Shown here piece by piece: positions 27,852 to 36,130 of a stretch of DNA of 64,000 nucleotides (position 1 is the stretch's first letter; every line of letters begins with the position of its first letter). A program made the position numbers and the translations under genes. This DNA is from Periweissella ghanensis. GTDB lineage: Bacteria > Bacillota > Bacilli > Lactobacillales > Lactobacillaceae. The DNA is taken from assembly GCF_918814755.1 (NCBI RefSeq), contig NZ_CAKKNT010000003.1:1-64000 (forward strand). The letters are read 5' to 3'. Below the pieces are notes generated by a model. It saw only the letters and a list, made by a program, of their open reading frames with translations. It was not told where the DNA came from and did no database searches.

Positions 27852-29165
27852 TTAATCCGCACCATGCAACTGATCATTTTCCGCTTTCAACGCGGCCAAC
27901 GTCACTGCCAAGTGGTCAAGTTTTTCCTTGGTACTTACAATATCCACTTGGGGCTTATTAACATACGTATCGACATAGCGCGGAATATTGAGATTAAATT
28001 CATTTTCAACGATGGTTGCTGTCGATACCACTTGGGCAAATGTTGCGACGTTTTCGCGGGCTTGATAAGTATCCGTGATTTTATCGATGGCCGGCTTCGT
28101 TAATTCTTGTTGGCCCCGCTTTTCCCGATCACCTACTTGGGCTGCGTCAATGAACAAGATATCCTCAGTGGCTTTATGTTTGTCTAATACAATTACGGCT
28201 ACAGGAATACCAGTATTAACAAATAAGTTCGCTGGTAACCCGATAATGGCATCAATTAAGTTAGCAGTAACCAATTGTTCACGAATACGTAATTCACTAT
28301 TCCCCCGGAAGAGGATCCCCATTGGCAAGATAACTGCCATGCGCCCGTGGTCATTTAAGTGATACAACATGTGTTGAATAAACGCCATATCCGCTTTAGA
28401 TTTTGGCGCCATCCCAGTGGCAAAGCGCGGATCATTTTCGACATTTTGCGTATTCCAGCTAAGTGAAAATGGTGGCACCCCGACGGCAATATCGACTTTT
28501 AAATCATCAATTTGATCGATTGCTAAAGTATCCCCGGTAATTAAGTGAAAATGCTCGTTATCAATACCGTGCAAAAAGGCATTAATGCGAGCCAAACTTG
28601 CTACGCGCAAATTAATTTCTTGGGCATAGTATTGCGTATCTGGATAGTCGGACCCCAACGTTAATAACGTCCCAGCTGACCCACTAGTTGGATCCAAAAT
28701 GGTCATACCTGCTTGAACGGCCAAGATTTGGTTTAGCAATTGGTTAATCGCAATTGGGGTCACATATTCGGCATCCTTGTTGTAGCTTGCTTCAATCTCT
28801 AGTAAGGTCGCAAAAACTTCCACTGCCGTTGTTTGGGTCTTTGTATCATACAATAAACCAATGAATTGTTGATAAACTAATTCATGTTCTGCTTTACCAG
28901 TTAACGTTGTCTGCACAAATTCCCAGCTAGCAGCATTGGCTGAATCAGTTGCTTGGGCGGTTGTTGTAATTGTCAAAAGCGGCGTCACAGCAAATGTATT
29001 AACTTGCATGTATGGGGCAATTTCTTGACTTACCGGCGTTTCGCGTCCGGCCACGGTTGCCAAAAATAACACAGCAATTAACTGATCAACTAGGTTTGCA
29101 TCCTTAATTTGACTATGTGCATCACGATAAAAGTCATTAAATTGCTGTTGCGTTTTACTGTCCAT
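27852..29165 (-). CDS. HsdM-like N6-adenine methyltransferase with altered NPPF motif
   Basis: 437 residues with the type I M-subunit layout: helical N-terminal part, DPTSGSAGTLL (motif I, SAM binding), LITGDTLA, then the motif IV position, ILPMGILF and a C-terminal coiled coil. Motif IV should read (D/N)PPF after a hydrophobic strand; here it reads VDIAVGVPPFSLSW, so the catalytic Asn is Val. That predicts weak or no methyl transfer while DNA or SAM binding may survive. The codon is GTG, at least two changes from Asn, so a single sequencing error is unlikely. It overlaps the hsdS stop at 29165. Could be a regulatory or non-modifying paralogue. Confidence 0.8.
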   Translation of the reverse strand: MDSKTQQQFNDFYRDAHSQIKDANLVDQLIAVLFLATVAGRETPVSQEIAPYMQVNTFAVTPLLTITTTAQATDSANAASWEFVQTTLTGKAEHELVYQQFIGLLYDTKTQTTAVEVFATLLEIEASYNKDAEYVTPIAINQLLNQILAVQAGMTILDPTSGSAGTLLTLGSDYPDTQYYAQEINLRVASLARINAFLHGIDNEHFHLITGDTLAIDQIDDLKVDIAVGVPPFSLSWNTQNVENDPRFATGMAPKSKADMAFIQHMLYHLNDHGRMAVILPMGILFRGNSELRIREQLVTANLIDAIIGLPANLFVNTGIPVAVIVLDKHKATEDILFIDAAQVGDREKRGQQELTKPAIDKITDTYQARENVATFAQVVSTATIVENEFNLNIPRYVDTYVNKPQVDIVSTKEKLDHLAVTLAALKAENDQLHGAD

Positions 29166-29779
29166 TAGTCTTGCCCTCCTTGTGCTAATTTGGCGATTGA
29201 AAGTTGATATCCGAGTTGAGTTTGCTCTTGTTCCAACGCCCGAATCATTAACGTATTTTGGTAAATGCGCCCAATCCGTTGTTGTTCATCCATCACAGGT
29301 AACGTAATATCAAAGTCTAAAATCTTGGTCACGTTCAACCGTTTTATCGTTGCCCCTTTAACTTCATTGGCCAATTCCAATTGCCGGCGGGCAGCATCAG
29401 TTTCATTAAACCAGTAATTGAGATAGCGTAAATCAAGCAGTGCATTTGGTTGCAAAGTCACTTCCGCATAATTTGCCGTTAGTAAGTATGGAATATCATC
29501 ATTATCGTAGCCAGTTGTGATGGCACTCTCAGTACTCATAATCGAGATTAACAAACTACCTGGTTCAACCGGTTTGAGGGTTTTACCCGCCTCTTCATAA
29601 ACTAAATACCGTGGGACTTCATCAGCTACGTAAAACCCAGCCTCGCGGGTAAACGTTGCTTTTTCATATAAGTGTAATTGCTTGGCATCTGGTTGCACTT
29701 GGTAGCCAATCTTTCCCCGCTTGCCAATGCGAGTAATGATTTCACCAGTTCGTAACTTTACTAAATCATTTAACTTCAT
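29165..29779 (-). CDS. HsdS-like specificity subunit with a single recognition domain
   Basis: 204 residues from ATG 29779, which has GGAG six bases upstream (the frame is open to 29791). It resembles half of a type I S subunit: one target-recognition domain (about 1-165: LVKLRTGEIITRIG, PGSLLISIMS, LRYLNYWFNE, GATIKRLNVTKILDFDITLP) and one helical conserved region (MDEQQRIGRIYQNTLMIRALEQ). Half-S proteins can dimerise and then recognise a palindromic site. Overlaps hsdM, so the two are translationally coupled. No HsdR is present in the window. Confidence 0.85.
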   Translation of the reverse strand: MKLNDLVKLRTGEIITRIGKRGKIGYQVQPDAKQLHLYEKATFTREAGFYVADEVPRYLVYEEAGKTLKPVEPGSLLISIMSTESAITTGYDNDDIPYLLTANYAEVTLQPNALLDLRYLNYWFNETDAARRQLELANEVKGATIKRLNVTKILDFDITLPVMDEQQRIGRIYQNTLMIRALEQEQTQLGYQLSIAKLAQGGQD

Positions 29780-29794
29780 ACCGAACTCCATTTA

Positions 29795-30037
29795 TTTAAT
29801 TTTGTACATCATGTGTACGGATATGCTTGGTGATAGCGTCGAACCATCATCCCTACCGACTAGGCCAAGCACGCAACTATGTGCGCTGCATATGTCTGCA
29901 TTGGTGCTATGTGAAAATGCAGTTATGTGTAAAATGGCGCTAACTTTCGGCTAAAAATAGCTAAAAAAGATTCTTGATAAAACGAAAGTTAACTTTATTC
30001 CAGTTATTAATATACCAAGCCAACGCATTAAATGCAA
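29795..30037. other. Gene-free spacer with imperfect ACATA-type repeats
   Basis: No coding frame. On the minus strand four ACATA motifs (TATGT at 29878, 29891, 29908 and 29924 on the plus strand), most followed by TGC-like bases, lie 13-17 bases apart upstream of the hsdS-like gene. They could be operator copies for this cluster; nothing else is recognised. Confidence 0.35.
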
Positions 30038-30083
30038 GGATTCCTTTTGAAATATAATTATATTTCTTAAATAAAAAGAATCC
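30038..30083. terminator. Hairpin, probable bidirectional terminator
   Basis: GGATTC..TTTT pairs with AAAA..GAATCC, enclosing an 18-bp palindrome (GAAATATAA / TTATATTTC). It separates the hsd-like cluster from the copper operon. Confidence 0.55.
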
Positions 30084-30119
30084 CCTAATTCGCTTATTTA
30101 AGCATTCTAAGTTTATTGG

Positions 30120-30148
30120 TTTACAAATGTAGACAATCATGGCACAAT
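30120..30148 (+). promoter_or_regulatory. copYBA promoter with cop box
   Basis: The cop box TACAAATGTA (30122-30131) matches the CopY consensus TACANNTGTA exactly. It overlaps a -35 TTTACA (30120-30125), followed by 17 bases and CACAAT (30143-30148). CopY binding would block the -35. Confidence 0.8.
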
Positions 30149-30188
30149 AATGTTAGCAAAAAGTCTATAACGAAAGGAGCTCATTACG

Positions 30189-30626
30189 ATGGAAGTTAAT
30201 GGTACGGAAATGACAAGTGCCGAATGGGAATTGATGCGGATTGTTTGGACTAAGGGTCAAGCGAGCAGCACTGAGATCATTCAGCTGATTCAACTCAAAA
30301 AAGATTGGTCCGAATCAACGGTCAAAACCTTGTTACACCGGTTGGTAAGTAAAAACTACTTGAGCACGGTTAAAGAAGGTCGCCGCTTCATCTATACCCC
30401 ACTCATTGATGAAGGCCCCGCGGTCCAACAAATTACCACGGACCTTTTCAGTCAGATTTGTGACATGGAAAAAGGCCCTCTTCTGCTTAAGCTACTAAAG
30501 GACACCACGCTTAGTCAAGCTGACATTGCTAGCATGCAAGCGGCTTTGACGGTTAAGCTACCTAATGCCCCAACTGAGATTCACTGTCATTGCCTACCCG
30601 ATGACACTTGCGCCAAATGTTGTTAA
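30189..30626 (+). CDS. copY: CopY/BlaI-family copper-responsive repressor
   Basis: 145 residues: an N-terminal BlaI-type winged helix (SAEWELMRIVWTKGQASSTEI, WSESTVKTLLHRLV) and a Cys-rich tail. CopY represses the copper operon when loaded with Zn and leaves DNA when Cu(I) replaces Zn. The tail here reads CHCLPDDTCAKCC, that is CxCx5CxxCC, against the usual CxCx4CxC. There are enough Cys ligands for metal binding but with different spacing. AAAGGAG precedes the ATG. A cop box lies 58 bases upstream, so autoregulation is expected. Confidence 0.9.
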   Translation: MEVNGTEMTSAEWELMRIVWTKGQASSTEIIQLIQLKKDWSESTVKTLLHRLVSKNYLSTVKEGRRFIYTPLIDEGPAVQQITTDLFSQICDMEKGPLLLKLLKDTTLSQADIASMQAALTVKLPNAPTEIHCHCLPDDTCAKCC

Positions 30627-30668
30627 TTTATCTACCTATATTTAAATATTTAAACGGAGGTCATTATC

Positions 30669-31040
30669 ATGACTAAAATTATTGTTCTTATCGTCGGTAT
30701 TGCGCTAATTGGTTTCATCATCTGGTGGTTCTTTGGTAAACATGAAATTGCGACGGGTACTGCCAAAGTTACCAACAATCACCAAGATATCGATATTGAA
30801 GTTAAAGGTGGTTACTCACCTGAAGAAGTTGTCCTTGAACACGGTGTGCCTGCCACTTTGCACTTCACACGTAAAGATGCGTCAAGTTGTCTTGATCACG
30901 TGGTCTTTTCTGACTTTGGGATCAACCAAGCCCTTCCCCAAGACAAGCAAGTTGCCGTTAACATCGACACTAGCAAGCCTGGTGAATACACGTGGGCCTG
31001 TGGGATGGACATGTTCCACGGTAAAGTAATTATCAAATAA
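30669..31040 (+). CDS. Membrane-anchored cupredoxin-like protein
   Basis: 123 residues: an N-terminal membrane helix (IIVLIVGIALIGFIIWWFFG) and an extracellular cupredoxin fold. Likely copper ligands are the Cys of SSCLDHVVF, its His, and the Cys/Met/His of CGMDMFHG. It is located between the repressor and the ATPase genes with GGAGG upstream, so it probably binds copper at the outer face of the membrane for export or buffering. Similar small cupredoxin proteins occur in lactobacillar copper operons. Confidence 0.82.
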   Translation: MTKIIVLIVGIALIGFIIWWFFGKHEIATGTAKVTNNHQDIDIEVKGGYSPEEVVLEHGVPATLHFTRKDASSCLDHVVFSDFGINQALPQDKQVAVNIDTSKPGEYTWACGMDMFHGKVIIK

Positions 31041-31064
31041 ATTACATAAAATGGAGGCTAAACC

Positions 31065-32993
31065 ATGAAAATTGCGACCCGTTTCTGGGTATCATTAGTT
31101 CTGTCACTGCCAATGTTGATTGAAATGATTTTGATGCCCTTCACCAACTTTATGCTCCCCGGTGGTCACTGGACGATGTTTGTCTTAACCACCTTAGTGA
31201 TGCTGATTTCTGCCCGGCCATTTGTCACGAGTGCCTGGGCCTCATTCCAAAAGCACCATTCTAATATGGATACGCTCGTCGCCATTGGAACCGCGACGGC
31301 CTACATTTATAGTATTTACGCAATGTTAACTGGCAAAGCGGTCTTCTTTGAAAGTGCCGCGTTCGTAATCACCTTCGTCTTACTTGGCCAAGTGCTGGAA
31401 GAAAAGATGCGCGATAATGCTTCAGATGCGATTGAAAAACTCGTTAACTTACAAGCAAAAGAAGCCGAAGTGCAACGGGATGGTCAATTCGTCAAAATTC
31501 CGTTAGCTGAAATTGTGGCTGGTGATTTGATTCGGGTGAAGCCCGGTCAAAAAGTGGCTGTTGATGGGACAATTGTCGAAGGAACTTCAACGATTGATGA
31601 ATCAATGGTTACCGGTGAAAGTATGCCGGTTTCAAAGGCTAAAGGTGATAACGTCATTGGTTCAACGATCAATAGTAACGGGACGTTCATCTTCAAAGCC
31701 GAAAAAGTCGGTGATGACACGATGTTGGCCCAAATTGTTGAACTCGTTAAAAAAGCGCAAAATAGTCACGCCCCTATTCAAAATTTAACTGACAAAGTTT
31801 CAGATATTTTCGTACCGGTCGTCTTAATTATTGCGATTGCAACCTTCTTAGTTTGGTATGTTATCCTTGGTGCCAATGTGGCCGATGCGTTAATCTTTGC
31901 CGTTTCAGTGATGGTGATTGCCTGTCCTTGTGCCCTTGGATTAGCGACACCAACCGCCTTGATGGTCGGAACTGGTCGCGGGGCCAAGATGGGAATTTTG
32001 ATTAAAAACGGTGAAGTTCTTGAAGCCGTTAATGATGTGAAAACGGTCGTCTTTGATAAAACCGGAACAATTACCGTTGGGAAACCTGAAGTTACCGATG
32101 TGATTGGTGACACTAAGCAAATTATTGCTGTCGCGGCTGGGTTGGAAGAATCATCCGAACACCCCCTTGCAACCGCGATTCTCACGTACGCAAAAGCCCA
32201 AGCGATTACTGCCAAACCAGTCCAAGACTTCCAAGCGATTGAAGGTAAAGGGGTCCAAGCCCAAGTCGAAGGCCAAAAAGCCTTTGTTGGGAATGATAAG
32301 TTACTCGCTGATGTCCAAATCAGTGCTGATTTAAAAGCCCAAATGCAAACGCTCCAAAACGAAGCCAAAACGGTTGTCTTTGTTGGTTTGAACAATCAAG
32401 TCATTGGTTTGATTGCGATTCAAGATGCGCCAAAAGCAACTTCAAAAGCTGCGATGGCCGCCTTACATGCCCGCGGACTTAAAACCGTTATGTTAACTGG
32501 TGATAACCAACGGGTGGCTGAATCAATTGCCAAGCAAGTCGGAATTGATGAAGTCATTGCTGATGTCTTACCAGCTGATAAAGCTGATCACATCAAGCAC
32601 TTACAACATAGTGGCTCGGTCGCCTTTGTTGGGGACGGAATTAACGATGCCCCCGCCCTTACAACCGCCAATGTTGGGATTGCGATGGGTTCGGGGACTG
32701 ATATTGCGATTGATTCTGGTGGGATTGTCCTCATCAAAAATGACTTACGCGATGTTGACACAGCCTTAGCTTTGAGTAAGAAGACCTTTAACCGCATTAA
32801 GCTCAATTTATTCTGGGCCTTCATCTACAACGTGCTCGGCATTCCGGTTGCCGCTGGGTTGTTCTACGGCTTAGGTTTAACCTTAAGTCCGGAAATTGCC
32901 GGCTTAGCGATGGCCTTTAGTTCATTATCAGTTGTAACTAGTTCAGTACTTCTAGGTAAGACTAAAATTTCCGCTCATCCAGCAACAGTATAA
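31065..32993 (+). CDS. Copper-translocating P1B-type ATPase
   Basis: 642 residues. Family features in order: membrane helices, actuator loop with VTGESMPV, CPCALGLATPTALM (metal site), phosphorylation site DKTGTIT, SSEHPLA, nucleotide-binding GDGINDAPAL, and the final helices with YN (FIYNVLGIPVAAG) and MAFSSLS. There is no N-terminal heavy-metal-binding domain, so it is shorter than classical CopA. It exports Cu(I) from the cytoplasm using ATP. Third gene of the operon, 24 bases after the cupredoxin gene, with TGGAGG before its ATG. CopA or CopB naming is uncertain. Confidence 0.92.
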   Translation: MKIATRFWVSLVLSLPMLIEMILMPFTNFMLPGGHWTMFVLTTLVMLISARPFVTSAWASFQKHHSNMDTLVAIGTATAYIYSIYAMLTGKAVFFESAAFVITFVLLGQVLEEKMRDNASDAIEKLVNLQAKEAEVQRDGQFVKIPLAEIVAGDLIRVKPGQKVAVDGTIVEGTSTIDESMVTGESMPVSKAKGDNVIGSTINSNGTFIFKAEKVGDDTMLAQIVELVKKAQNSHAPIQNLTDKVSDIFVPVVLIIAIATFLVWYVILGANVADALIFAVSVMVIACPCALGLATPTALMVGTGRGAKMGILIKNGEVLEAVNDVKTVVFDKTGTITVGKPEVTDVIGDTKQIIAVAAGLEESSEHPLATAILTYAKAQAITAKPVQDFQAIEGKGVQAQVEGQKAFVGNDKLLADVQISADLKAQMQTLQNEAKTVVFVGLNNQVIGLIAIQDAPKATSKAAMAALHARGLKTVMLTGDNQRVAESIAKQVGIDEVIADVLPADKADHIKHLQHSGSVAFVGDGINDAPALTTANVGIAMGSGTDIAIDSGGIVLIKNDLRDVDTALALSKKTFNRIKLNLFWAFIYNVLGIPVAAGLFYGLGLTLSPEIAGLAMAFSSLSVVTSSVLLGKTKISAHPATV

Positions 32994-33001
32994 TAGAAGC
33001 G

Positions 33002-33046
33002 AAATACCCTTATTGCATGGCATAATGTCTGCAGTAAGGGTATTTT
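33002..33046 (+). terminator. Terminator of the copper operon
   Basis: Inverted repeat AAATACCCTTA..TGCA / TGCA.TAAGGGTATTTT immediately after the ATPase gene. Confidence 0.8.
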
Positions 33047-33117
33047 AGTGTGTTTCACTTTGTGGCCCATTGGATGATTTGATAAATACCATATCCCACT
33101 CGATACCAGGTGAACTA

Positions 33118-33155
33118 CTCGTCCATGAATGAACGAGCTTCAATTTTTAATTGAA
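33118..33155. repeat. Right-end subterminal hairpins of the IS605-type element
   Basis: Two adjacent imperfect palindromes: 33118-33137 (CTCGT.CAT.AATG.ACGAG) and 33139-33155 (TTCAATT / AATTGAA around the centre). IS200/IS605 ends carry such hairpins for TnpA recognition. The stretch 33118-33330, on the minus strand, also covers the expected 3' end of the guide (omega) RNA of TnpB; no RNA boundary can be fixed from sequence. Confidence 0.6.
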
Positions 33156-33303
33156 AACGTTTAGGCAATGCACTCTGACGAGTGGTTTCCGCATTGGAAC
33201 TCGTTGGATATATCGCACTTGTTTTGCATGCTCAAAGTGATACGCACATATCCGCCCTCAAAGCCTTTAAAGACGACCAGGTTCTGTTTCGCCTATCTTA
33301 AAA

Positions 33304-34650
33304 CTAATTTATTGCAATCAGACTACTTGGCTTAATCGCTGGGTAGTCTTTTAATTTGATGTGTTTTTCTGGGTCTAAGCCCCATGCCAAAATGTTCTTT
33401 GAAGCGTTTAAATCTCGTGAAATCATGTTACCAGTGTATTTTGAGATCCATTCACGTACGGCCACGGGGTGCTTTTCTGCAAATTCGGTGCCATATTCAA
33501 CTTGTGACGTTTTGTAACTATCGACGCGGATCAACGTTTTACCACTTTTATTAGCTCGCATTTCAATTAATTCCATGAGCCGATACGGTTTGATTTTGGC
33601 GAGTTTCCGGTTTAACCCCGTATTGGTTCGCTTTACGGCCCGCATTTCTTTACTATCCAGCTGTTCAACAACAACTAAATCAGTAGCTTGGAACAGCGCC
33701 CGTGCTAATTTTTTATAAGCTTCATCCAAAATATTGGTCCGTTTAATATTTAAATATTTAATCTGCTGATTTAGCTTAATCAACCGTTGGCTAGTGACTC
33801 CCAACCAAATCAGTTTGTCGCGTCTGGATTTTAAAGTATTAATTTGGGCTTCTAAATAATCTGCCTGGTCTGCAATCGTAGTGGCAAGATAATGTGTTTG
33901 ATCAGTCGAAGTATGAAAAATTTTATTATCTTTCATATTCCAATCAACACCGATTTTGCTATTAGGTTGCTTACGCGTAATTTGTTCACGGATTACCAAT
34001 TGTAATTCGTAGTGTCCATTGCCCTTTAGCTTTAATTTAGAAATCACAATCTGTTTATTAGCCAGATTTTTAATATTTTCAACAACTTGTAGTACCCCAA
34101 AATCTTGTATCTTAATACCGTGATTTGAAACCACTTTAATTTGCTTGTTATCAGGCAATGAAATCGTTTTGTAGGAGTTGTTTTTACGTAAGAAGTTGAG
34201 TGAACCTTTGCGATACCACGACCTATGCTTTGCGTTGTTACCATGTTCATTATTTTTATAGTCGCTCTTTTCTTGGCTACTCATTTTAAAAGCTTTAAAC
34301 AAGGTTTTGCGGTACTGGCTAAAATTAGTTAGTAATGTCAGCAAAAACAACCGTGCACCTTGCGAGTGCAAGCCGATTTTATTAGCATTCCAACGATCTA
34401 AAGCATAGCAATCTTTAGCAAATCTTTGAGCGATTTCTGCAACTAAAAACTGTTTAGCGGTTAATGTTCTGGGGAAAGGGCGTAACACGTGTTTACGTCC
34501 GTATGTTTTTTCCAAATATTTAACGGCATAGTTATGCAATTCATTTTGGACATGTAACCCCCGTTGATGTTTTAACACCAACGCTGGAGTAGTTACGATA
34601 CGATAGTGTCGTACGTACACATATTCAGTTGTTGGTGTTAATTCAAGCAT
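33304..34650 (-). CDS. tnpB: TnpB, RNA-guided nuclease of an IS605-type element, without zinc finger
   Basis: 448 residues. RuvC-like catalytic residues are retained: Asp in KIGVDWNM, Glu in VVVEQLDS and Asp in SRDLNASKN. The zinc-finger cysteines normally found between the last two motifs (TSQxCxxCG ... CxxCG) are absent; the stretch reads KTSQVEYGTEFAEKHPVAV with no Cys. TnpB cuts DNA guided by an RNA from the element's right end and helps the element persist. It overlaps the tnpA remnant. Whether it still works without its own TnpA is unknown. Confidence 0.88.
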   Translation of the reverse strand: MLELTPTTEYVYVRHYRIVTTPALVLKHQRGLHVQNELHNYAVKYLEKTYGRKHVLRPFPRTLTAKQFLVAEIAQRFAKDCYALDRWNANKIGLHSQGARLFLLTLLTNFSQYRKTLFKAFKMSSQEKSDYKNNEHGNNAKHRSWYRKGSLNFLRKNNSYKTISLPDNKQIKVVSNHGIKIQDFGVLQVVENIKNLANKQIVISKLKLKGNGHYELQLVIREQITRKQPNSKIGVDWNMKDNKIFHTSTDQTHYLATTIADQADYLEAQINTLKSRRDKLIWLGVTSQRLIKLNQQIKYLNIKRTNILDEAYKKLARALFQATDLVVVEQLDSKEMRAVKRTNTGLNRKLAKIKPYRLMELIEMRANKSGKTLIRVDSYKTSQVEYGTEFAEKHPVAVREWISKYTGNMISRDLNASKNILAWGLDPEKHIKLKDYPAIKPSSLIAIN

Positions 34651-34850
34651 TATTCTGGTAAGTCCTTTTCTTTTTTTCGTTGATTGTCGATATAATTAGC
34701 AATTACATCTTCATTCGTTGAACCAACGCTCTCAACAAAGTAACTGCCTGACCACAAATGGCGGTCTTTTGTTTTCCAATAGTGAGCTTTTAATTCAGGG
34801 TTACTACGAAATAGTCGAAAGGCACTAGTGCCTTTCGCCCCAAAAGCAGT
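34650..34850 (-). pseudogene. tnpA: tnpA remnant (IS200/IS605 Y1 transposase, C-terminal part)
   Basis: Only about 65 codons remain, from FGAKGTSAFRLFRSNPEL through HLWSGSYFVESVG to the helix with the catalytic Tyr (ANYIDNQ). The HUH metal-binding motif and everything before it are lost. The apparent start codon at 34859 lies in the fused PIN gene sequence. Not functional as a transposase. Confidence 0.8.
34816..34837. repeat. Perfect 22-bp palindrome at the truncation of tnpA
   Basis: CGAAAGGCACT followed by its exact reverse complement. It sits a few bases inside the tnpA remnant, close to the junction with the PIN-type gene, and may mark or have promoted the deletion. Confidence 0.7.
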
Positions 34851-34896
34851 AAAAATCAAGATAGATATTTGAATCTAAGAGATATTTTTTTGCCAT
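34846..34896 (-). pseudogene. 5' remnant of a PIN-type (DUF4411-like) gene
   Basis: Starts with ATG 34896, four bases after the ImmA-like stop codon, with GGAG upstream. It reads MAKKYLLDSNIYLDFY and then enters IS605 sequence. KYLLDSNIY is the first strand, with the catalytic Asp, of PIN nucleases of the DUF4411 type. Such genes usually follow an ImmA/IrrE-type gene as a toxin-antitoxin-like pair, so the insertion has destroyed the PIN partner. Confidence 0.7.
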
Positions 34897-34899
34897 TTA

Positions 34900-36018
34900 C
34901 TAAGCATCTCCTTGCAGTGTCTGATATCCTTTATAGCCAACGCCAATTATATTCATCGCATCCGTTGGTGTAAGCGTATTACTGTTAACGGCATTTTTTA
35001 CATAGTTTACGAAGGTTGCATCAATTCGAAATTTTAGATTGTTGCGATAATTACCACCACCTGGTAACTTTTGGCTGCTGTAGTGCGCAAATTCGGTATT
35101 TAAAAGTTCGACTTGCATGTCATACATCACTTTTGTGATTAATTGATTATCTAATAAGCGCCGAACAATCGTAAATTTACTAGCTGGAAAACGATCACTG
35201 AGTATCTCTAAATCGAGGGTTTGAGTTGCCATTAATTCATTACTTGGCACCAATAAATTAGCTGTAATCTGATTAACGTATGCTTCTAAAGGCGAGAAAG
35301 CATAGTCCTTAGTCTCAATTACATTAAAAATCTCATTTTGGTTAAGTAATAAATGCACAAATTCATGAATTAGCGTGAACAGTTGCCCATTTTTGCTATC
35401 GCTTTGATTAATAAAAATAATTGGCGCTTTCATATCACTTAACACTAAACCACGAAATTCATCAGTTGTTAATAGTCGATGTGTATTATCTCCAACCTTA
35501 CCATTAAAGAAAATAAAGACACCAAGTTCACTAATTCTTTGTCGAAAAAAGTTAAGCGGATTTTTTAAAATACTGCGATTACCATCAATTGCTAAATTGT
35601 CAATTTGGAGTAATTGGCGAGCTTGCTTTAGGACTGCCTTGATAGGTGTGTCAATTGTAAATGTGCCAATAAAGGCTAACTCTTCTTCAATTTGCTCCCG
35701 TAAAAACTCTTGCTTTGATTCAAGATCAAGAATGGTATCACGTAATTCGCTAGACATTTGGCCAATTCCATGCGGATCAGCAGTTCGAAAGTTAGCGGTT
35801 TCAGGGATTAAATCAATCGGTTCCTTCAATAGCAATAAGCCCATCGGAATTCGAACTCGCTTTGCAAGGTCTGTGATTTGGGTGAACGTCAAATCCTTGT
35901 CACCTTGTAAAACTGCGTGCAATGGTTGGATTTTAGCTTCAAGTTCCGCAATTGTAATATTGGATTTTTCAATGTAATGCGCTAATACTTGTGGGTTAAT
36001 TTTAATCGTATTTGCCAT
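34900..36018 (-). CDS. ImmA/IrrE-family metallo-endopeptidase (partner of a disrupted PIN toxin)
   Basis: 372 residues. An N-terminal helix-turn-helix-like segment (NITIAELEAKI..TFTQITDLAKRVRIPMGLLLL) is followed by a zinc peptidase domain with IHEFVHLLL (HExxH) and a downstream Glu in LEAYVNQITANLLVP as third ligand. GGAGG lies before the ATG. The gene directly after it began as a PIN-domain gene but is cut by an IS605-type element. In such pairs the XRE-peptidase protein is thought to act as antitoxin or regulator. It now stands alone. Confidence 0.85.
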   Translation of the reverse strand: MANTIKINPQVLAHYIEKSNITIAELEAKIQPLHAVLQGDKDLTFTQITDLAKRVRIPMGLLLLKEPIDLIPETANFRTADPHGIGQMSSELRDTILDLESKQEFLREQIEEELAFIGTFTIDTPIKAVLKQARQLLQIDNLAIDGNRSILKNPLNFFRQRISELGVFIFFNGKVGDNTHRLLTTDEFRGLVLSDMKAPIIFINQSDSKNGQLFTLIHEFVHLLLNQNEIFNVIETKDYAFSPLEAYVNQITANLLVPSNELMATQTLDLEILSDRFPASKFTIVRRLLDNQLITKVMYDMQVELLNTEFAHYSSQKLPGGGNYRNNLKFRIDATFVNYVKNAVNSNTLTPTDAMNIIGVGYKGYQTLQGDA

Positions 36019-36130
36019 TGTTGCCTCCTTTCAATAACCTGTTCAACTGGGGGTAATCTTTGTAAGAAGAATACCATATCGTTAAAACAAAGCCTAGTAA
36101 AAGTACGTAAAATTCTCGAAAGGTACCACC

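Larger units (their letters stand above)
33110..34850 (-). mobile_element. Decayed IS200/IS605-family element
   Basis: Contains tnpB, a C-terminal scrap of tnpA and a right end with two subterminal hairpins (33118-33155). The left end and the start of tnpA are missing and are joined directly to a broken PIN-type gene. It cannot move by itself without a TnpA from elsewhere. The right boundary is inferred to be near 33110-33114, after the hairpins, and the left one near 34846-34855. Confidence 0.75.

Noticed and set aside
29828..29845. tRNA-like 3' end (GGTTCGA...CACCA) on the minus strand
   Set aside because: A T-arm-like hairpin exists, but there is no acceptor stem, D-arm or anticodon arm around it.
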